DNA of 64,000 bases from Pseudomonas baetica (GCF_019733355.1 NZ_JAIHLQ010000016.1:62001-126000), one strand, 5' to 3'. Shown: positions 15,774-24,863, counted from the first letter of the stretch. Notes: generated from the letters alone by a model not told the origin. Made by a program: numbers and translations.

Positions 15774-15901
15774 GCTTGAGATCCGACTGTTCTATCAGTG
15801 GGACGAACTATCGCATTGTTGGCGGCTAATCAGCTATTGGTTTGTTGCGTAGGATTGTCTCCATTCCGTCGCCACCGGCGATTCATTCCAGGAGATTCCA
15901 C

Positions 15902-16513
15902 ATGAAACTGCTGCATATCGATTCGAGCATTCTGGGCGACAACTCGGCTTCCCGTCAGTTGAGCAGCCAAGTCGTCAAAGCCTGGCAAGCTGCAGAGCCA
16001 AGCGCCGTAGTGACCTACCGCGACTTGGCCGCTGACGCCATCAGCCACTTCTCGTCGACCACGCTGGTTGCCGCCGGTACGACCGCTGAACTGCGCGACG
16101 CCGCACAACAGCATGAAGCCGATCTGAGCGCTTCGACGCTGGCCGAGTTCATCGCCGCCGATGCTATCGTGATCGCCGCGCCGATGTACAATTTCACCGT
16201 GCCGACCCAACTTAAGGCCTGGATCGACCGCGTTGCGGTTGCCGGCCAGACCTTCCGTTACACCGAAGCCGGCCCAGAAGGCCTGTGCGGTGGCAAGAAA
16301 GTGGTCATCGTCTCTACATCTGGCGGTATCCATGCCGGGCAAGCGAGCGGCATCGCCCACGAGGAATATCTGAAGCTGGTGTTGGGTTTCCTTGGTATCA
16401 CAGACATTGAGATCGTCCGTGCCGAAGGCCTGGCGTATGGCGAGGAAGTGCGCAACAACGCCATGACTGCTGCTCAAGCGAAGATCAGCGAGCAACTTTT
16501 CGCCGCCGCGTAA
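15902..16513 (+). CDS. azoR: FMN-dependent NADH-azoreductase AzoR
   Basis: 203-residue flavodoxin-fold NAD(P)H:quinone/azo reductase. Recognised by MKLLHIDSSILGDNSASRQLS (flavin phosphate loop), APMYNFTVPTQLKAWIDRV and STSGGIHAG. Such enzymes reduce quinones and azo compounds by two electrons and are thought to limit redox cycling. AGGAG lies 7 bases before the ATG. A divergent LysR gene upstream suggests induction by quinone-like or electrophilic compounds, consistent with related loci in pseudomonads but not shown here. Confidence 0.93.
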   Translation: MKLLHIDSSILGDNSASRQLSSQVVKAWQAAEPSAVVTYRDLAADAISHFSSTTLVAAGTTAELRDAAQQHEADLSASTLAEFIAADAIVIAAPMYNFTVPTQLKAWIDRVAVAGQTFRYTEAGPEGLCGGKKVVIVSTSGGIHAGQASGIAHEEYLKLVLGFLGITDIEIVRAEGLAYGEEVRNNAMTAAQAKISEQLFAAA

Positions 16514-16619
16514 GGCTTGCGTAAAGAACTGCTCAAGTTCAGGCAATCCCCCAAAAACTCTGTATTCTGGTTCTGCAAGGGCCGAATACGGAGTTCTTTG
16601 TTTCTGGCTGTTACATGAC

Positions 16620-16730
16620 ATGGCCCAGGTTATGCAGTCAAACAATCAGCGTCTGGATGCATTGTCGTCACAGTTCGTCGAGTTCCCGGCGTTCCGGCTT
16701 CACAAAGCAACGGATCTTTCGATTGAGTAA
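16620..16730 (+). CDS. Possible 36-residue small ORF
   Basis: Open frame of 36 codons (MAQVMQSNNQRLDALSSQF...DLSIE) in the 236-base gap after azoR, ending 19 bases before the hydrolase start. Codons look Pseudomonas-like (CTG, GTC, TTC, CCG), but no convincing ribosome site precedes the ATG. It could be a leader peptide, a remnant, or chance. Confidence 0.25.
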   Translation: MAQVMQSNNQRLDALSSQFVEFPAFRLHKATDLSIE

Positions 16731-16749
16731 CAACAGGGTGGGGCATCCC

Positions 16750-17787
16750 ATGACGCGTCTGAGTGCAACGTTACTGATTTGCCTGCTGAGCAGCCTGAAT
16801 TCAGTGCAAGCTGCGCCTGGGATTCACCCGGTCTGGAGCGTTGGCTACCACGAGATGACATTCCTCGATCCACTGGATCTGCAACCCATGCGCGCCATCG
16901 CGTTCTATCCCTCCAGCGACCGCAAGCACATGAGCCTGCTTGAGGGTTACTCGATTGAGGCCGGCGAAGACACCAAGGTGGCCATGGGCCGTTTTCCGAT
17001 GCTGATGCTGTCCCACGGCAACACCGGCACACCCTTGGCGCTGCACGATCTCGCCACCTCGCTGGCCCGTAAAGGGTTTGTGGTCGTCGCGGTGATCCAC
17101 CCCGGTGACAATTCCAAGGATCACAGCCGACTGGGCACCCTGAGCAATCTCTATGGGCGGCCTATCCAGATTTCCGAAGCGATCACCGCCACCCTTGGCG
17201 ACCGCATGCTGGCGCCGTTCGTCAATGCGGATCAGGTCGGAGTCATCGGATATTCGGCGGGTGGTGAGACGGCGTTGATTCTCTCTGGCGCACAACCGGA
17301 TCTGGATCGCCTGCGCCGCTATTGCCAAGAGCGGCCGGATGACCGGGACGCCTGCAATACCAAGGGCGAACTCATTGTTGATCGTGATGACTTGCAACCG
17401 GTGGCCGACCCGCGTGTTCACGCCTTATTGTTAATGGCGCCGTTGAGTCTGAAATTCGGCCGTCAAACGTTGGCCGATGTGCATGTGCCCGTGCTGCTGT
17501 ACAGCGGCGATGGCGACAAACTCGTCGCATTCGATAAAAACGCGGCGGCGCTGGCGCGCAAACTGCCGACTGCACCGGACTTCAAGTTACTGGCCGGAGC
17601 AGGGCACTTCGTGTTCATGGCGCCGTGTAGCGAAGAGCAGATTCTCGCCATGCCGGCGCTGTGTACCGATGCTGATGGCGTGGATCGTGAAGACATCCAC
17701 CGCAACCTGATTTCCGAGGCCGGACGATTCTTCGCCCATGCCTTGGGCAAACCGAGCCGAGCGGGGATGCAGACTGCGGATCAATAA
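16750..17787 (+). CDS. Secreted alpha/beta-hydrolase (dienelactone-hydrolase-like)
   Basis: 345 residues with a Sec signal peptide (MTRLSATLLICLLSSLNSVQAA), so a periplasmic or secreted enzyme. The hydrolase fold is recognised by the nucleophile elbow GYSAGG, an acid in LLYSGDGDK and the catalytic His in LAGAGHFVFMAP. Strand HGNTGTPLALHDLA precedes the elbow and probably forms the oxyanion region. Cys pairs (RRYCQERPDDRDAC; PCSEEQ and ALCTDADG) could form disulfides, fitting export. The substrate is unknown; lipase/esterase-like or platelet-activating-factor acetylhydrolase-like relatives share this layout. Confidence 0.82.
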   Translation: MTRLSATLLICLLSSLNSVQAAPGIHPVWSVGYHEMTFLDPLDLQPMRAIAFYPSSDRKHMSLLEGYSIEAGEDTKVAMGRFPMLMLSHGNTGTPLALHDLATSLARKGFVVVAVIHPGDNSKDHSRLGTLSNLYGRPIQISEAITATLGDRMLAPFVNADQVGVIGYSAGGETALILSGAQPDLDRLRRYCQERPDDRDACNTKGELIVDRDDLQPVADPRVHALLLMAPLSLKFGRQTLADVHVPVLLYSGDGDKLVAFDKNAAALARKLPTAPDFKLLAGAGHFVFMAPCSEEQILAMPALCTDADGVDREDIHRNLISEAGRFFAHALGKPSRAGMQTADQ

Positions 17788-17817
17788 CGATCTTCAACTC
17801 ATCGCTATCGATGCGCT

Positions 17818-19011
17818 TCAGGCTTGAGAATCTGCCCGCCGCTTGAGCAGCAGAGTCAGCCCCAGCCCGGTCACTGACAACAGCGCCGCACTGAAGAAAA
17901 TCCACGAATACCCCAGATTTAAAGCCACCGCCCCCATCAACGGCCCGGCAATCGCCAGCGCCAGATCAAAGAACACCGCATAAGCACTCAACCCGGCACC
18001 ACGGCTGGAGTTGGGCACCTGTTTGATCGCCTCGACGCCCAATGCCGGATACACCAGCGACAGGCCGAACCCAGCCATGCCGGCCCCCATCAACGCATAC
18101 GCCGTGGAGGGCGCCAGCCAAAGCATTACCAAGCCAACGGTTTCAATGATCATGCAGGCAATGGCCGAATTGAAACCGCCGAAGCGACTGATGGCAGAAA
18201 TGAACAGCAGGCGCGACAGGATGAAACACACGCCGAACACGGTCAGGCAATACGCGGCGCCGCTCCAGCCACGATTAAGGTAATAAAGGGTGATAAAGGT
18301 GGTCAGCGTGCCGTATCCGATCGACGCCAGACTCAGGCTGGCGCCAAACGGTGCAATGCGCCCGAACACCGCCCAGAAAGGCAGCCGTTCGCCGCGCACC
18401 ACCGGCACTGAGGGTTTATTGCGGATCAATAGCAGTGCACCGATGGCAAGCACCGACAGTGCGATGCCGAGACTGGCAAAACCGTAATCGGCGACCATCA
18501 CCACACCCATCGGCGCGCCGATGGCAATCGCGCCGTAAGAGGCGATGCCGTTCCAGCCGATTGATCGGGCTGTATGTTCGGCCCCTACCTGGCCCATGCA
18601 CCAACTGATGGTGCCCACCCCGATCAAACCTTGGGCGACGCCCAGCAACAAACGCCCGGCAATCAGAATCAGCAGGCTCGGCAGCGCAAAGCTTTGCAGC
18701 AGCGTCGACGCCAGCGTCAGCACACCACTGAACACAATCCCCAGCAGCCCATAAACAATCGCCCGTTTGGTGCCGATGGTGTCCGACACGCGTCCGGCCA
18801 TCGGCCGACTGAGCAGCGTGGCCAGGTACTGCGAGCCGATCACCAGCCCTGCAATGATGGCGCTGAAACCCAATTGTTCGTGAACATAACCGGGCAACAC
18901 CGCAATCGGCAGACCGATACAGAGAAAGGCAATAAAGGTATAGAAAACGATGGAAACGATCTGCCGGGTGATCGCGATAGCGCTTTGCGGAGGCTGTTGC
19001 TGCGCAGACAT
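17818..19011 (-). CDS. MFS transporter, YfcJ-like
   Basis: 397 residues with about 12 membrane spans. MFS signatures include GRVSDTIGTKRAIVYG between the second and third spans and an opening FIAFLCIGLPIAVLPGYVHEQLGFS that resembles the YfcJ/YhhS group of inner-membrane permeases. The substrate is unknown. The start at 19011 (MSAQQQPPQSA) was chosen because the membrane domain begins soon after; the frame is open 57 codons further, but that part is Arg/His-rich and not like the family. Tail-to-tail with the hydrolase gene, 30 bases apart. Confidence 0.85.
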   Translation of the reverse strand: MSAQQQPPQSAIAITRQIVSIVFYTFIAFLCIGLPIAVLPGYVHEQLGFSAIIAGLVIGSQYLATLLSRPMAGRVSDTIGTKRAIVYGLLGIVFSGVLTLASTLLQSFALPSLLILIAGRLLLGVAQGLIGVGTISWCMGQVGAEHTARSIGWNGIASYGAIAIGAPMGVVMVADYGFASLGIALSVLAIGALLLIRNKPSVPVVRGERLPFWAVFGRIAPFGASLSLASIGYGTLTTFITLYYLNRGWSGAAYCLTVFGVCFILSRLLFISAISRFGGFNSAIACMIIETVGLVMLWLAPSTAYALMGAGMAGFGLSLVYPALGVEAIKQVPNSSRGAGLSAYAVFFDLALAIAGPLMGAVALNLGYSWIFFSAALLSVTGLGLTLLLKRRADSQA

Positions 19012-19141
19012 GAGGACTCGTTCGGGGGCGGCGGTGGGAGAATTCGCATCATGGCGTGGGCGCGGGACAAAAGGAAGCAGGCTAACTATTTTTCCTGAGA
19101 GCTGATGTCGCTGCAGCGCGTTACAGGTTGAATGCGCTCCC

Positions 19142-19168
19142 CTGTGGGAGTGGGCATGCTCGCGAAGG
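19142..19168 (-). repeat. REP element (single)
   Basis: CTGTGGGAGTGGGCATGCTCGCGAAGG matches the local REP consensus (tgtgggagcgagcctgctcgcgaag), with a degenerate centre. It lies in the short gap between the MFS gene and the ybiT 3' end. No inverted partner was found nearby. Confidence 0.65.
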
Positions 19169-19203
19169 TATCTGAAGCGCAATATTTCTCACGTCAGATT
19201 GCA

Positions 19204-19233
19204 AAAAGCCCCGTCACAAAGGACAGGGCTTTT
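19204..19233 (-). terminator. Intrinsic terminator of ybiT
   Basis: Minus strand reads AAAAGCCCTGTC, a short loop, then GACGGGGCTTTTT: a 12-base stem with one wobble and a T-run. It begins about 25 bases after the ybiT stop. Confidence 0.85.
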
Positions 19234-19257
19234 CACTGGCAAAACGAATAGCTGTTC

Positions 19258-20844
19258 TTAGAACACCACACCCTGACTGCGCAGGTAATCATCGTAGGTG
19301 CCGCTGAAGTCGGTCACGCCGTCCGGGCTCAACTCGATGATGCGAGTGGCCAGGGACGATACGAACTCACGGTCGTGGCTGACGAAGATCAGCGTGCCCG
19401 GGTAGTTTTCCAGCGCCAGGTTCAGCGCCTCGATCGACTCCATGTCCAAGTGGTTGGTCGGTTCGTCCATGATCAGCACGTTCGGCTTTTGCAGGATCAG
19501 CTTGCCAAACAGCATGCGACCTTGCTCACCACCGGAAATCACTTTGACCGACTTGAGGATCTCGTCGTTGGAGAACAGCATGCGGCCCAAAGTACCGCGG
19601 ATCATTTGTTCGCCCTGAGTCCACTGACCCATCCAGTCGAACAGCGTCACGTCGTCTTCGAAGTCGTGCGCGTGATCCTGAGCGTAGTAGCCCAGTTCTG
19701 CGGCGTCGGTCCACTTGATGCTGCCGGCATCCGGGGTCAGTTCGTTGACCAGGGTGCGCAGCAGGGTGGTCTTGCCGATACCGTTCGGGCCGATGATCGC
19801 GACGCGCTCGCCCGCCTCAACCTGGAAGCTGAAATCCTTGAACAACGGCTTGCCATCGAAGCCTTTGGCCATTTTTTCGACCATGACGGCCTGGCGATGC
19901 AGCTTTTTGTTTTGATCGAAACGGATGAATGGGCTGACACGGCTCGAGGGCTTGACCTCGGCCAGTTGGATCTTGTCGATCGCCTTGGCGCGGGAAGTGG
20001 CCTGCTTGGCTTTCGAGGCGTTGGCCGAGAAGCGGCTGACGAACGATTGCAGTTCGGAAATCTGCGCTTTCTTCTTGGCGTTGTCCGACAGCAGTTGCTC
20101 GCGGGACTGGGTCGCCACGGTCATGTACTCGTCGTAGTTGCCCGGGAACAGACGCAGCTCGCCGTAATCCAGGTCAGCCATGTGGGTGCACACGCTGTTC
20201 AGGAAGTGACGGTCGTGAGAGATGATGATCATCAGGCTGTTGCGCTGGGTGAGGATGTTTTCCAGCCAGCGAATGGTGTTGATGTCCAGGTGGTTGGTCG
20301 GTTCGTCGAGCAACAACACTTCCGGATCGGAGAACAGCGCCTGAGCCAGCAATACACGCAGTTTCCAGCCTGGCGAGACTTCGCTCATCGGGCCGAAATG
20401 CTGCTCGATGCCGATACCCAGGCCCAGCAGCAGTTCACCGGCACGGGATTCGGCGGTGTAGCCGTCCATTTCGGCGAACTCGGTTTCCAGCTCGGCCACG
20501 GCCATGCCGTCTTCTTCGCTCATTTCCGGCAGCGAATAGATGCGATCGCGCTCGGCCTTGACCTTCCACAGCTCTTCGTGACCCATGATCACGGTGTCGA
20601 TCACGGTGAATTCTTCGTAGGCGAACTGATCCTGGCGCAATTTACCCAGGCGCACGTTCGGCTCAAGCATGACCTGACCACCGGACGGGTCGAGGTCGCC
20701 GCCAAGGATTTTCATGAAGGTCGACTTGCCGCAACCGTTGGCGCCGATCAGGCCGTAACGGTTGCCCGCGCCAAATTTGACCGAAACGTTTTCGAAGAGC
20801 GGCTTTGCGCCGAACTGCATCGTGATGTTAGCTGTAGAAATCAA
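19258..20844 (-). CDS. ybiT: ABC-F family ATPase YbiT
   Basis: 528 residues, soluble, with two ABC domains and no membrane part. Walker A sites are GANGCGKST and GPNGIGKTT; signatures LLLDEPTNHLD and LIMDEPTNHLDMES; the arm and linker region (KKKAQISELQSFVSRFSANASKAKQ) is of the YbiT subtype. ABC-F proteins act on the ribosome. The start is a TTG at 20844 (LISTANITMQFG) preceded by AGGA, giving the E. coli YbiT length; a longer frame to 21030 has a non-homologous, Arg-rich extension. The terminator directly follows. No resistance phenotype should be assumed. Confidence 0.93.
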   Translation of the reverse strand: MISTANITMQFGAKPLFENVSVKFGAGNRYGLIGANGCGKSTFMKILGGDLDPSGGQVMLEPNVRLGKLRQDQFAYEEFTVIDTVIMGHEELWKVKAERDRIYSLPEMSEEDGMAVAELETEFAEMDGYTAESRAGELLLGLGIGIEQHFGPMSEVSPGWKLRVLLAQALFSDPEVLLLDEPTNHLDINTIRWLENILTQRNSLMIIISHDRHFLNSVCTHMADLDYGELRLFPGNYDEYMTVATQSREQLLSDNAKKKAQISELQSFVSRFSANASKAKQATSRAKAIDKIQLAEVKPSSRVSPFIRFDQNKKLHRQAVMVEKMAKGFDGKPLFKDFSFQVEAGERVAIIGPNGIGKTTLLRTLVNELTPDAGSIKWTDAAELGYYAQDHAHDFEDDVTLFDWMGQWTQGEQMIRGTLGRMLFSNDEILKSVKVISGGEQGRMLFGKLILQKPNVLIMDEPTNHLDMESIEALNLALENYPGTLIFVSHDREFVSSLATRIIELSPDGVTDFSGTYDDYLRSQGVVF

Positions 20845-21227
20845 GTGTTTTTCCTGCGAAGCATTCTGAATTGCGAGGGTGCGGCCGGAGCGCTTGGCCC
20901 GAGTCAAAGTGCGCTGAAGCGGGGAGGTCCCGTCATCAACCAAGGGGGGCGCGTAAAGTTTGGCGGCGATTGTACTGGTCTGGCTCTTTAAACGATAGGG
21001 CGAACACGCCACGAACGCCGATTGGCACAATCGCGGGACAGTTTTTCACAGATGAAGGCTCACTATCGGTTACAAAGTGTGGCTAAAATGCCATCCATTC
21101 ACCTAGCGCCCTAGAACGGCGCGGGCTCAAGGACGTGCCATGTGTACTCAGACCACTGCATAAGACGCCAGAGTTCAGGCTCCCGGGTGCGCGCAGTTTG
21201 TTCACTTCTGACGTGTGACGATTTTTC
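20845..21227. other. Intergenic region, ybiT / lpxO divergent
   Basis: 383 bases between divergent genes, expected to hold both promoters. No RNA gene or palindrome stood out. TTACAAAGTGTGGCTAAAAT near 21070 is a weak sigma-70-like candidate for lpxO. An open frame continuing upstream of ybiT through 21030 lacks family resemblance. Confidence 0.35.
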
Positions 21228-22127
21228 GTGAAACTCATCATTGCTGCTATTTATGTCATTTCCATTGCATACGTTCACTTGCGTGGCCGCGTGCGCCACA
21301 AACTGGGCCGGCAACTGAGTGATCACTCGACGTTTCTCGCGCCGATCAATTGCTTCCTCTATCTGTTCTCGAAGAAGCCGAACAAGCCTTACCTTGATCC
21401 GGCAGACTTTCCTGATCTGAGCCCATTGCAAGCCCATTGGAAGGAGATCCGCGAAGAAGGGCAGAATCTGCTGCAAGCTGGCGAGATCAAACGTTCCGAT
21501 CAATACAACGATGTGGGTTTCAACTCGTTCTTCAAAACCGGCTGGAAGCGGTTCTACCTGAAGTGGTACGGCGACAGCCACCCGTCGGCGATGAAGTTGT
21601 GCCCACGAACGACCGAGCTGGTACAGAGTATCGGCTCGATCAAGGCAGCGATGTTCGCCCAGTTACCGCCGGGATCGAAACTGGTGCGCCACCGTGATCC
21701 TTATGCCGGTTCTTATCGTTATCACTTGGGCCTTGAAACGCCGAACGATGAGGGTTGCTATATCAATGTCGACGGCGAGAACTATCATTGGCGCGATGGC
21801 GAAGCGGTGATGTTCGACGAAACGTTCATTCACTATGCTGAAAACAAGACCGACCAGAACCGGATCATCCTCTTCTGTGATATCGAGCGGCCGCTGAAGT
21901 ATCAATGGGCCGCAGCGTTCAATGGCTGGTTTAGCCGCACTGTGATGTCGGCAGCGGGTGCGCCGAATGATGCGGGTGACCGTACTGGCGGGATCAACCG
22001 GTTGTTTACCAAGATCTACAAGATTCGTTTGCGCGGCAAAGAGCTGAAAAAGCGCAATCGCAAGCGGTACTACATGGAAAAGTGGGCGATTTTCGGTGGT
22101 TTGCTGGCTGTCTTCATCTTGATCTGA
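21228..22127 (+). CDS. lpxO: Lipid A 2-hydroxylase LpxO (aspartyl/asparaginyl beta-hydroxylase fold)
   Basis: 299 residues. An N-terminal membrane anchor (KLIIAAIYVISIAYVHL) and a hydrophobic C-terminus (IFGGLLAVFILI) flank a Fe(II)/2-oxoglutarate oxygenase domain. The iron-binding set is visible as His155 and Asp157 (LVRHRDPYAGS) and His202 (FIHYAENKTDQ), with Arg212 for 2-oxoglutarate. LpxO adds a 2-hydroxyl to a secondary acyl chain of lipid A at the cytoplasmic face of the inner membrane. GTG start at 21228 with a weak ribosome site. A second lipid A modification system (arn) lies 24 kb away. Confidence 0.9.
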   Translation: MKLIIAAIYVISIAYVHLRGRVRHKLGRQLSDHSTFLAPINCFLYLFSKKPNKPYLDPADFPDLSPLQAHWKEIREEGQNLLQAGEIKRSDQYNDVGFNSFFKTGWKRFYLKWYGDSHPSAMKLCPRTTELVQSIGSIKAAMFAQLPPGSKLVRHRDPYAGSYRYHLGLETPNDEGCYINVDGENYHWRDGEAVMFDETFIHYAENKTDQNRIILFCDIERPLKYQWAAAFNGWFSRTVMSAAGAPNDAGDRTGGINRLFTKIYKIRLRGKELKKRNRKRYYMEKWAIFGGLLAVFILI

Positions 22128-22148
22128 TGAATATAGAGCGGCCACCGA

Positions 22149-22170
22149 CGCCTTCGCGAGCAAGCCTGCG
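22149..22170 (+). repeat. REP element fragment
   Basis: CGCCTTCGCGAGCAAGCCTGCG matches the first 22 bases of the local REP consensus and then diverges. Located just after lpxO. Confidence 0.6.
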
Positions 22171-22381
22171 TCTTTGCCGAGTGTAAGAGCCAGGCTGATT
22201 TATCCGGGTGATCTTCAGGTGGCCTGCGACTCAGGGCGAAACTTTCCCGCCATTTGGCGGCTTCCGGGGGTTTTGTCAAGCCGTGTTACATGTTGTTTAA
22301 AGGCCATGGGTTAACAAATCCGAACCCTGGGCGTAGCGTGGACTCGAAGGCTTTATTCCATGCCCATCGAGAGGCCACCCC

Positions 22382-22702
22382 ATGAACCGAATTATGCTTG
22401 GCATCGCTGTCATGACACTCAGTAGCGGTCTGGTTCATGCGGATGTCGTGCTGGCGCAAAGCCCTACCGGCAACAGCAACAACCCCTACAACAGCCCAAT
22501 CCGCCGGGCCAACCCAAACAGCATGCAGGGCACGCAGCCCAGCGCCCCGCCAATGCGAGGGCCAAACACCCTACCGACGCCACGTCCGCCCACGGTCGAG
22601 AATCGTGGTATTGGCAACGGCCAGCCGATTCGCTCGTCGCCAAGTCAGTCGCCCACGTTCATTCCCAACCCTCCCTCGCGGGATTCCGGCAGTCACCGCT
22701 GA
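22382..22702 (+). CDS. Small exported Pro/Asn/Ser-rich protein
   Basis: 106 residues. A Sec signal peptide (MNRIMLGIAVMTLSSGLVHA) is followed by a low-complexity region rich in Pro, Asn and Ser (NNPYNSPIRRANPNSMQG, PPSRDSGSHR), with no fold I recognise. GAGAGG lies 6 bases before the ATG. It ends 52 bases before the sugar dehydrogenase gene on the same strand, so the two may be co-transcribed. Function unknown; likely periplasmic and unstructured. Confidence 0.7.
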   Translation: MNRIMLGIAVMTLSSGLVHADVVLAQSPTGNSNNPYNSPIRRANPNSMQGTQPSAPPMRGPNTLPTPRPPTVENRGIGNGQPIRSSPSQSPTFIPNPPSRDSGSHR

Positions 22703-22754
22703 ACGGCAGGACTGCTGTTCTGCCAGCCTCTGAACCGAACAAAAGGACTCGTGC

Positions 22755-23897
22755 ATGTTGCATAAAACCCTCCTGGCCAGCCTGTGCGTCAGCGCACTGA
22801 TCAGTGCTCCGGTCTTGGCCGCTACCCAAGAATTGCAAAGCGAGCAGGGCACCCTCGAAGTCACCACGATTATCCAAGGACTCGAGCATCCGTGGGCGCT
22901 GGCCTTTCTGCCGAATCGCGGGGGCATGCTGGTGACCGAGCGACCGGGCAACCTGCGGGTGGTCGGTACAGAGGGTCAATTGTCTGCGCCTATCAACGGC
23001 GTACCGAAGGTCTGGGCCAAGGGGCAGGGCGGTTTGCTGGATGTCGTGCTGTCACCAGATTTTAAACAGGACCGGCTGATTTACCTGTCGTACGCCGAAG
23101 GCGGCGGCGTCGGGGGCAAGGCCGGGACGGCCGTCGGGCGTGGCCGGCTGTCGGACGATCTGAAGACGTTGAAGGACTTTAAAGTGATCTTCCGCCAAGA
23201 GCCGAAACTCTCTGTCGGCAACCATTTCGGTTCACGACTGGTGTTTGATCGCGAGGGTTATCTGTTCATCACCCTGGGCGAAAACAACGACCGGCCCACC
23301 GCGCAGGATCTCGACAAGCTGCAAGGCAAAGTCGTACGTATCTACCCCGACGGCAAAGTACCGGACGACAATCCATTCGTGGGTCAGTCTGGCGTGCGGC
23401 CCGAGATCTGGTCGTACGGCCAGCGCAATCCACAGGGCGCAGCACTCAATCCGTGGACCGGCACGCTTTGGGAGAATGAACACGGGCCGCGCGGAGGTGA
23501 TGAGATCAACATCATCGAGCGGGGGAAAAACTACGGTTGGCCACTGGCGACTCACGGCATTAACTATTCCATGCAGCCGATCCCGGAAGCTCAGGGTAAA
23601 ACCGCTGAAGGCACGATCGCGCCGCATCATGTGTGGGAGAAGTCGCCAGGCGTATCGGGGATGGCGTTTTACGACAGCGACCGTTTTAAACCGTGGCAGC
23701 ACAACGCGTTTATCGGCGCGCTGGCGACACAGGAGCTGATTCGCCTGCAGTTTGATGGCGACAAGGTGGTGCATGAGGAGCGCTTGCTCGGCGAACTCAA
23801 GCAGCGCATCCGTGACGTACGGCAAGGGCCGGATGGCTACCTGTACGTGTTGACGGACGAGGAGAATGGTTCGCTGTACAGAATCGGTCTGAAGTAA
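22755..23897 (+). CDS. PQQ-dependent aldose sugar dehydrogenase (Asd/YliI type)
   Basis: 380 residues with a signal peptide (MLHKTLLASLCVSALISAPVLAA), so periplasmic and soluble. It has the six-bladed propeller features of soluble glucose/aldose dehydrogenases: GLEHPWALAFLPN, LGENNDRPTAQDLDKLQGKVVRI, YGQRNPQGAALNPWTG and ENEHGPRGGDEINI. These enzymes oxidise aldoses using PQQ. The length agrees with the E. coli YliI class. AAGGAC precedes the ATG. A palindromic hairpin follows the stop. Confidence 0.93.
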   Translation: MLHKTLLASLCVSALISAPVLAATQELQSEQGTLEVTTIIQGLEHPWALAFLPNRGGMLVTERPGNLRVVGTEGQLSAPINGVPKVWAKGQGGLLDVVLSPDFKQDRLIYLSYAEGGGVGGKAGTAVGRGRLSDDLKTLKDFKVIFRQEPKLSVGNHFGSRLVFDREGYLFITLGENNDRPTAQDLDKLQGKVVRIYPDGKVPDDNPFVGQSGVRPEIWSYGQRNPQGAALNPWTGTLWENEHGPRGGDEINIIERGKNYGWPLATHGINYSMQPIPEAQGKTAEGTIAPHHVWEKSPGVSGMAFYDSDRFKPWQHNAFIGALATQELIRLQFDGDKVVHEERLLGELKQRIRDVRQGPDGYLYVLTDEENGSLYRIGLK

Positions 23898-23902
23898 CCC
23901 GC

Positions 23903-23932
23903 TGTGGCGAGGGAGCCTGTTCCCTCGCCACA
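23903..23932. terminator. Palindromic hairpin after the sugar dehydrogenase
   Basis: TGTGGCGAGGGA and TCCCTCGCCACA form a 12-base perfect stem around a 6-base loop (GCCTGT), beginning 6 bases after the stop. A close relative of this element is at 43426-43455, so it is also a dispersed repeat. Confidence 0.7.
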
Positions 23933-24044
23933 CACCGGTGCAGAGGCCGCATAACTCAACTCAGTCCCGCATTTGGCCGAACCGCCACCGCGATGCCTTG
24001 TTATAGTTCTGGCTTCATTTTCAGCCCGGTAAAGGATCACTGCC

Positions 24045-24857
24045 ATGTCTCAATACACCGCCTTCAGTGTCGAACTGGCCAACAATATCGCTCATGTGCA
24101 GATAAACCGTCCGGAAAAAATCAACTCGATGAACGCCGCTTTCTGGAGCGAGATCGTCGAGATTTTCCAGTGGATCGACGACACAGACGAAGTGCGCGTG
24201 GTGGTGCTCAGCGGTAATGGCAAACACTTTTCCTCCGGCATCGACCTGATGATGCTCGCCGGCGTCGCCAATGAATTGGGCAAGGACGTCGGTCGCAATG
24301 CGCGCCTGCTGCGCCGCAAGATCCTGACCCTGCAAGCCTCGTTCAACGCCGTCGACAACTGCCGCAAACCAGTGCTGGCAGCCATTCAGGGGTACTGCCT
24401 GGGCGGCGCGATTGATCTGATCGCCGCGTGCGACATGCGCTACGCCGCCGAAGACGCGCAATTCTCGATCAAGGAAATCGATATCGGCATGGCCGCTGAT
24501 GTTGGCACATTGCAACGGTTGCCGCGGATCATCGGAGACGGCATGCTGCGTGAGCTGGCTTACACCGGTCGCACATTCGGCGCTGAAGAAGCGCGCAACA
24601 TCGGTCTGGTCAATCGTGTTTACAGCGATAAGGATGTGCTGCTCGAAGGCGTTTTCGATATCGCCCGCGACATCGCTTCCAAGTCGCCTATCGCGGTCAC
24701 TGGCACTAAAGAAATGATCAGCTACATGCGCGACCATCGCATCGACGACGGTCTCGAATACGTTGCCACCTGGAACGCCGCCATGTTGCAATCCACCGAT
24801 TTGCGCGTGGCCATGGCCGCCCATATGAGCAAACAGAAACCCGAATTTCTGGATTGA
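24045..24857 (+). CDS. Delta(3,5)-delta(2,4)-dienoyl-CoA isomerase-like crotonase
   Basis: 270-residue crotonase-fold enzyme. The segment GGAIDLIAACDMRYAAEDAQ followed by FSIKEIDIGMAADVGTLQRL is the hallmark of the ECH1 dienoyl-CoA isomerase branch, with the three acidic residues (D in GGAID, E in KEID, D in AADVG) that in the mammalian enzyme are catalytic. It would shift double bonds during beta-oxidation of unsaturated acyl-CoAs. The oxyanion loop FSSGIDLMML is present. nudC begins six bases after its stop, so the two are probably co-transcribed, with no obvious functional link. Confidence 0.88.
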   Translation: MSQYTAFSVELANNIAHVQINRPEKINSMNAAFWSEIVEIFQWIDDTDEVRVVVLSGNGKHFSSGIDLMMLAGVANELGKDVGRNARLLRRKILTLQASFNAVDNCRKPVLAAIQGYCLGGAIDLIAACDMRYAAEDAQFSIKEIDIGMAADVGTLQRLPRIIGDGMLRELAYTGRTFGAEEARNIGLVNRVYSDKDVLLEGVFDIARDIASKSPIAVTGTKEMISYMRDHRIDDGLEYVATWNAAMLQSTDLRVAMAAHMSKQKPEFLD

Positions 24858-24863
24858 GAAACC

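Noticed and set aside
19375..20991. 538-codon open frame on the plus strand
   Set aside because: Antisense to ybiT, whose two ABC domains are unmistakable. The shadow frame has no recognisable motifs.
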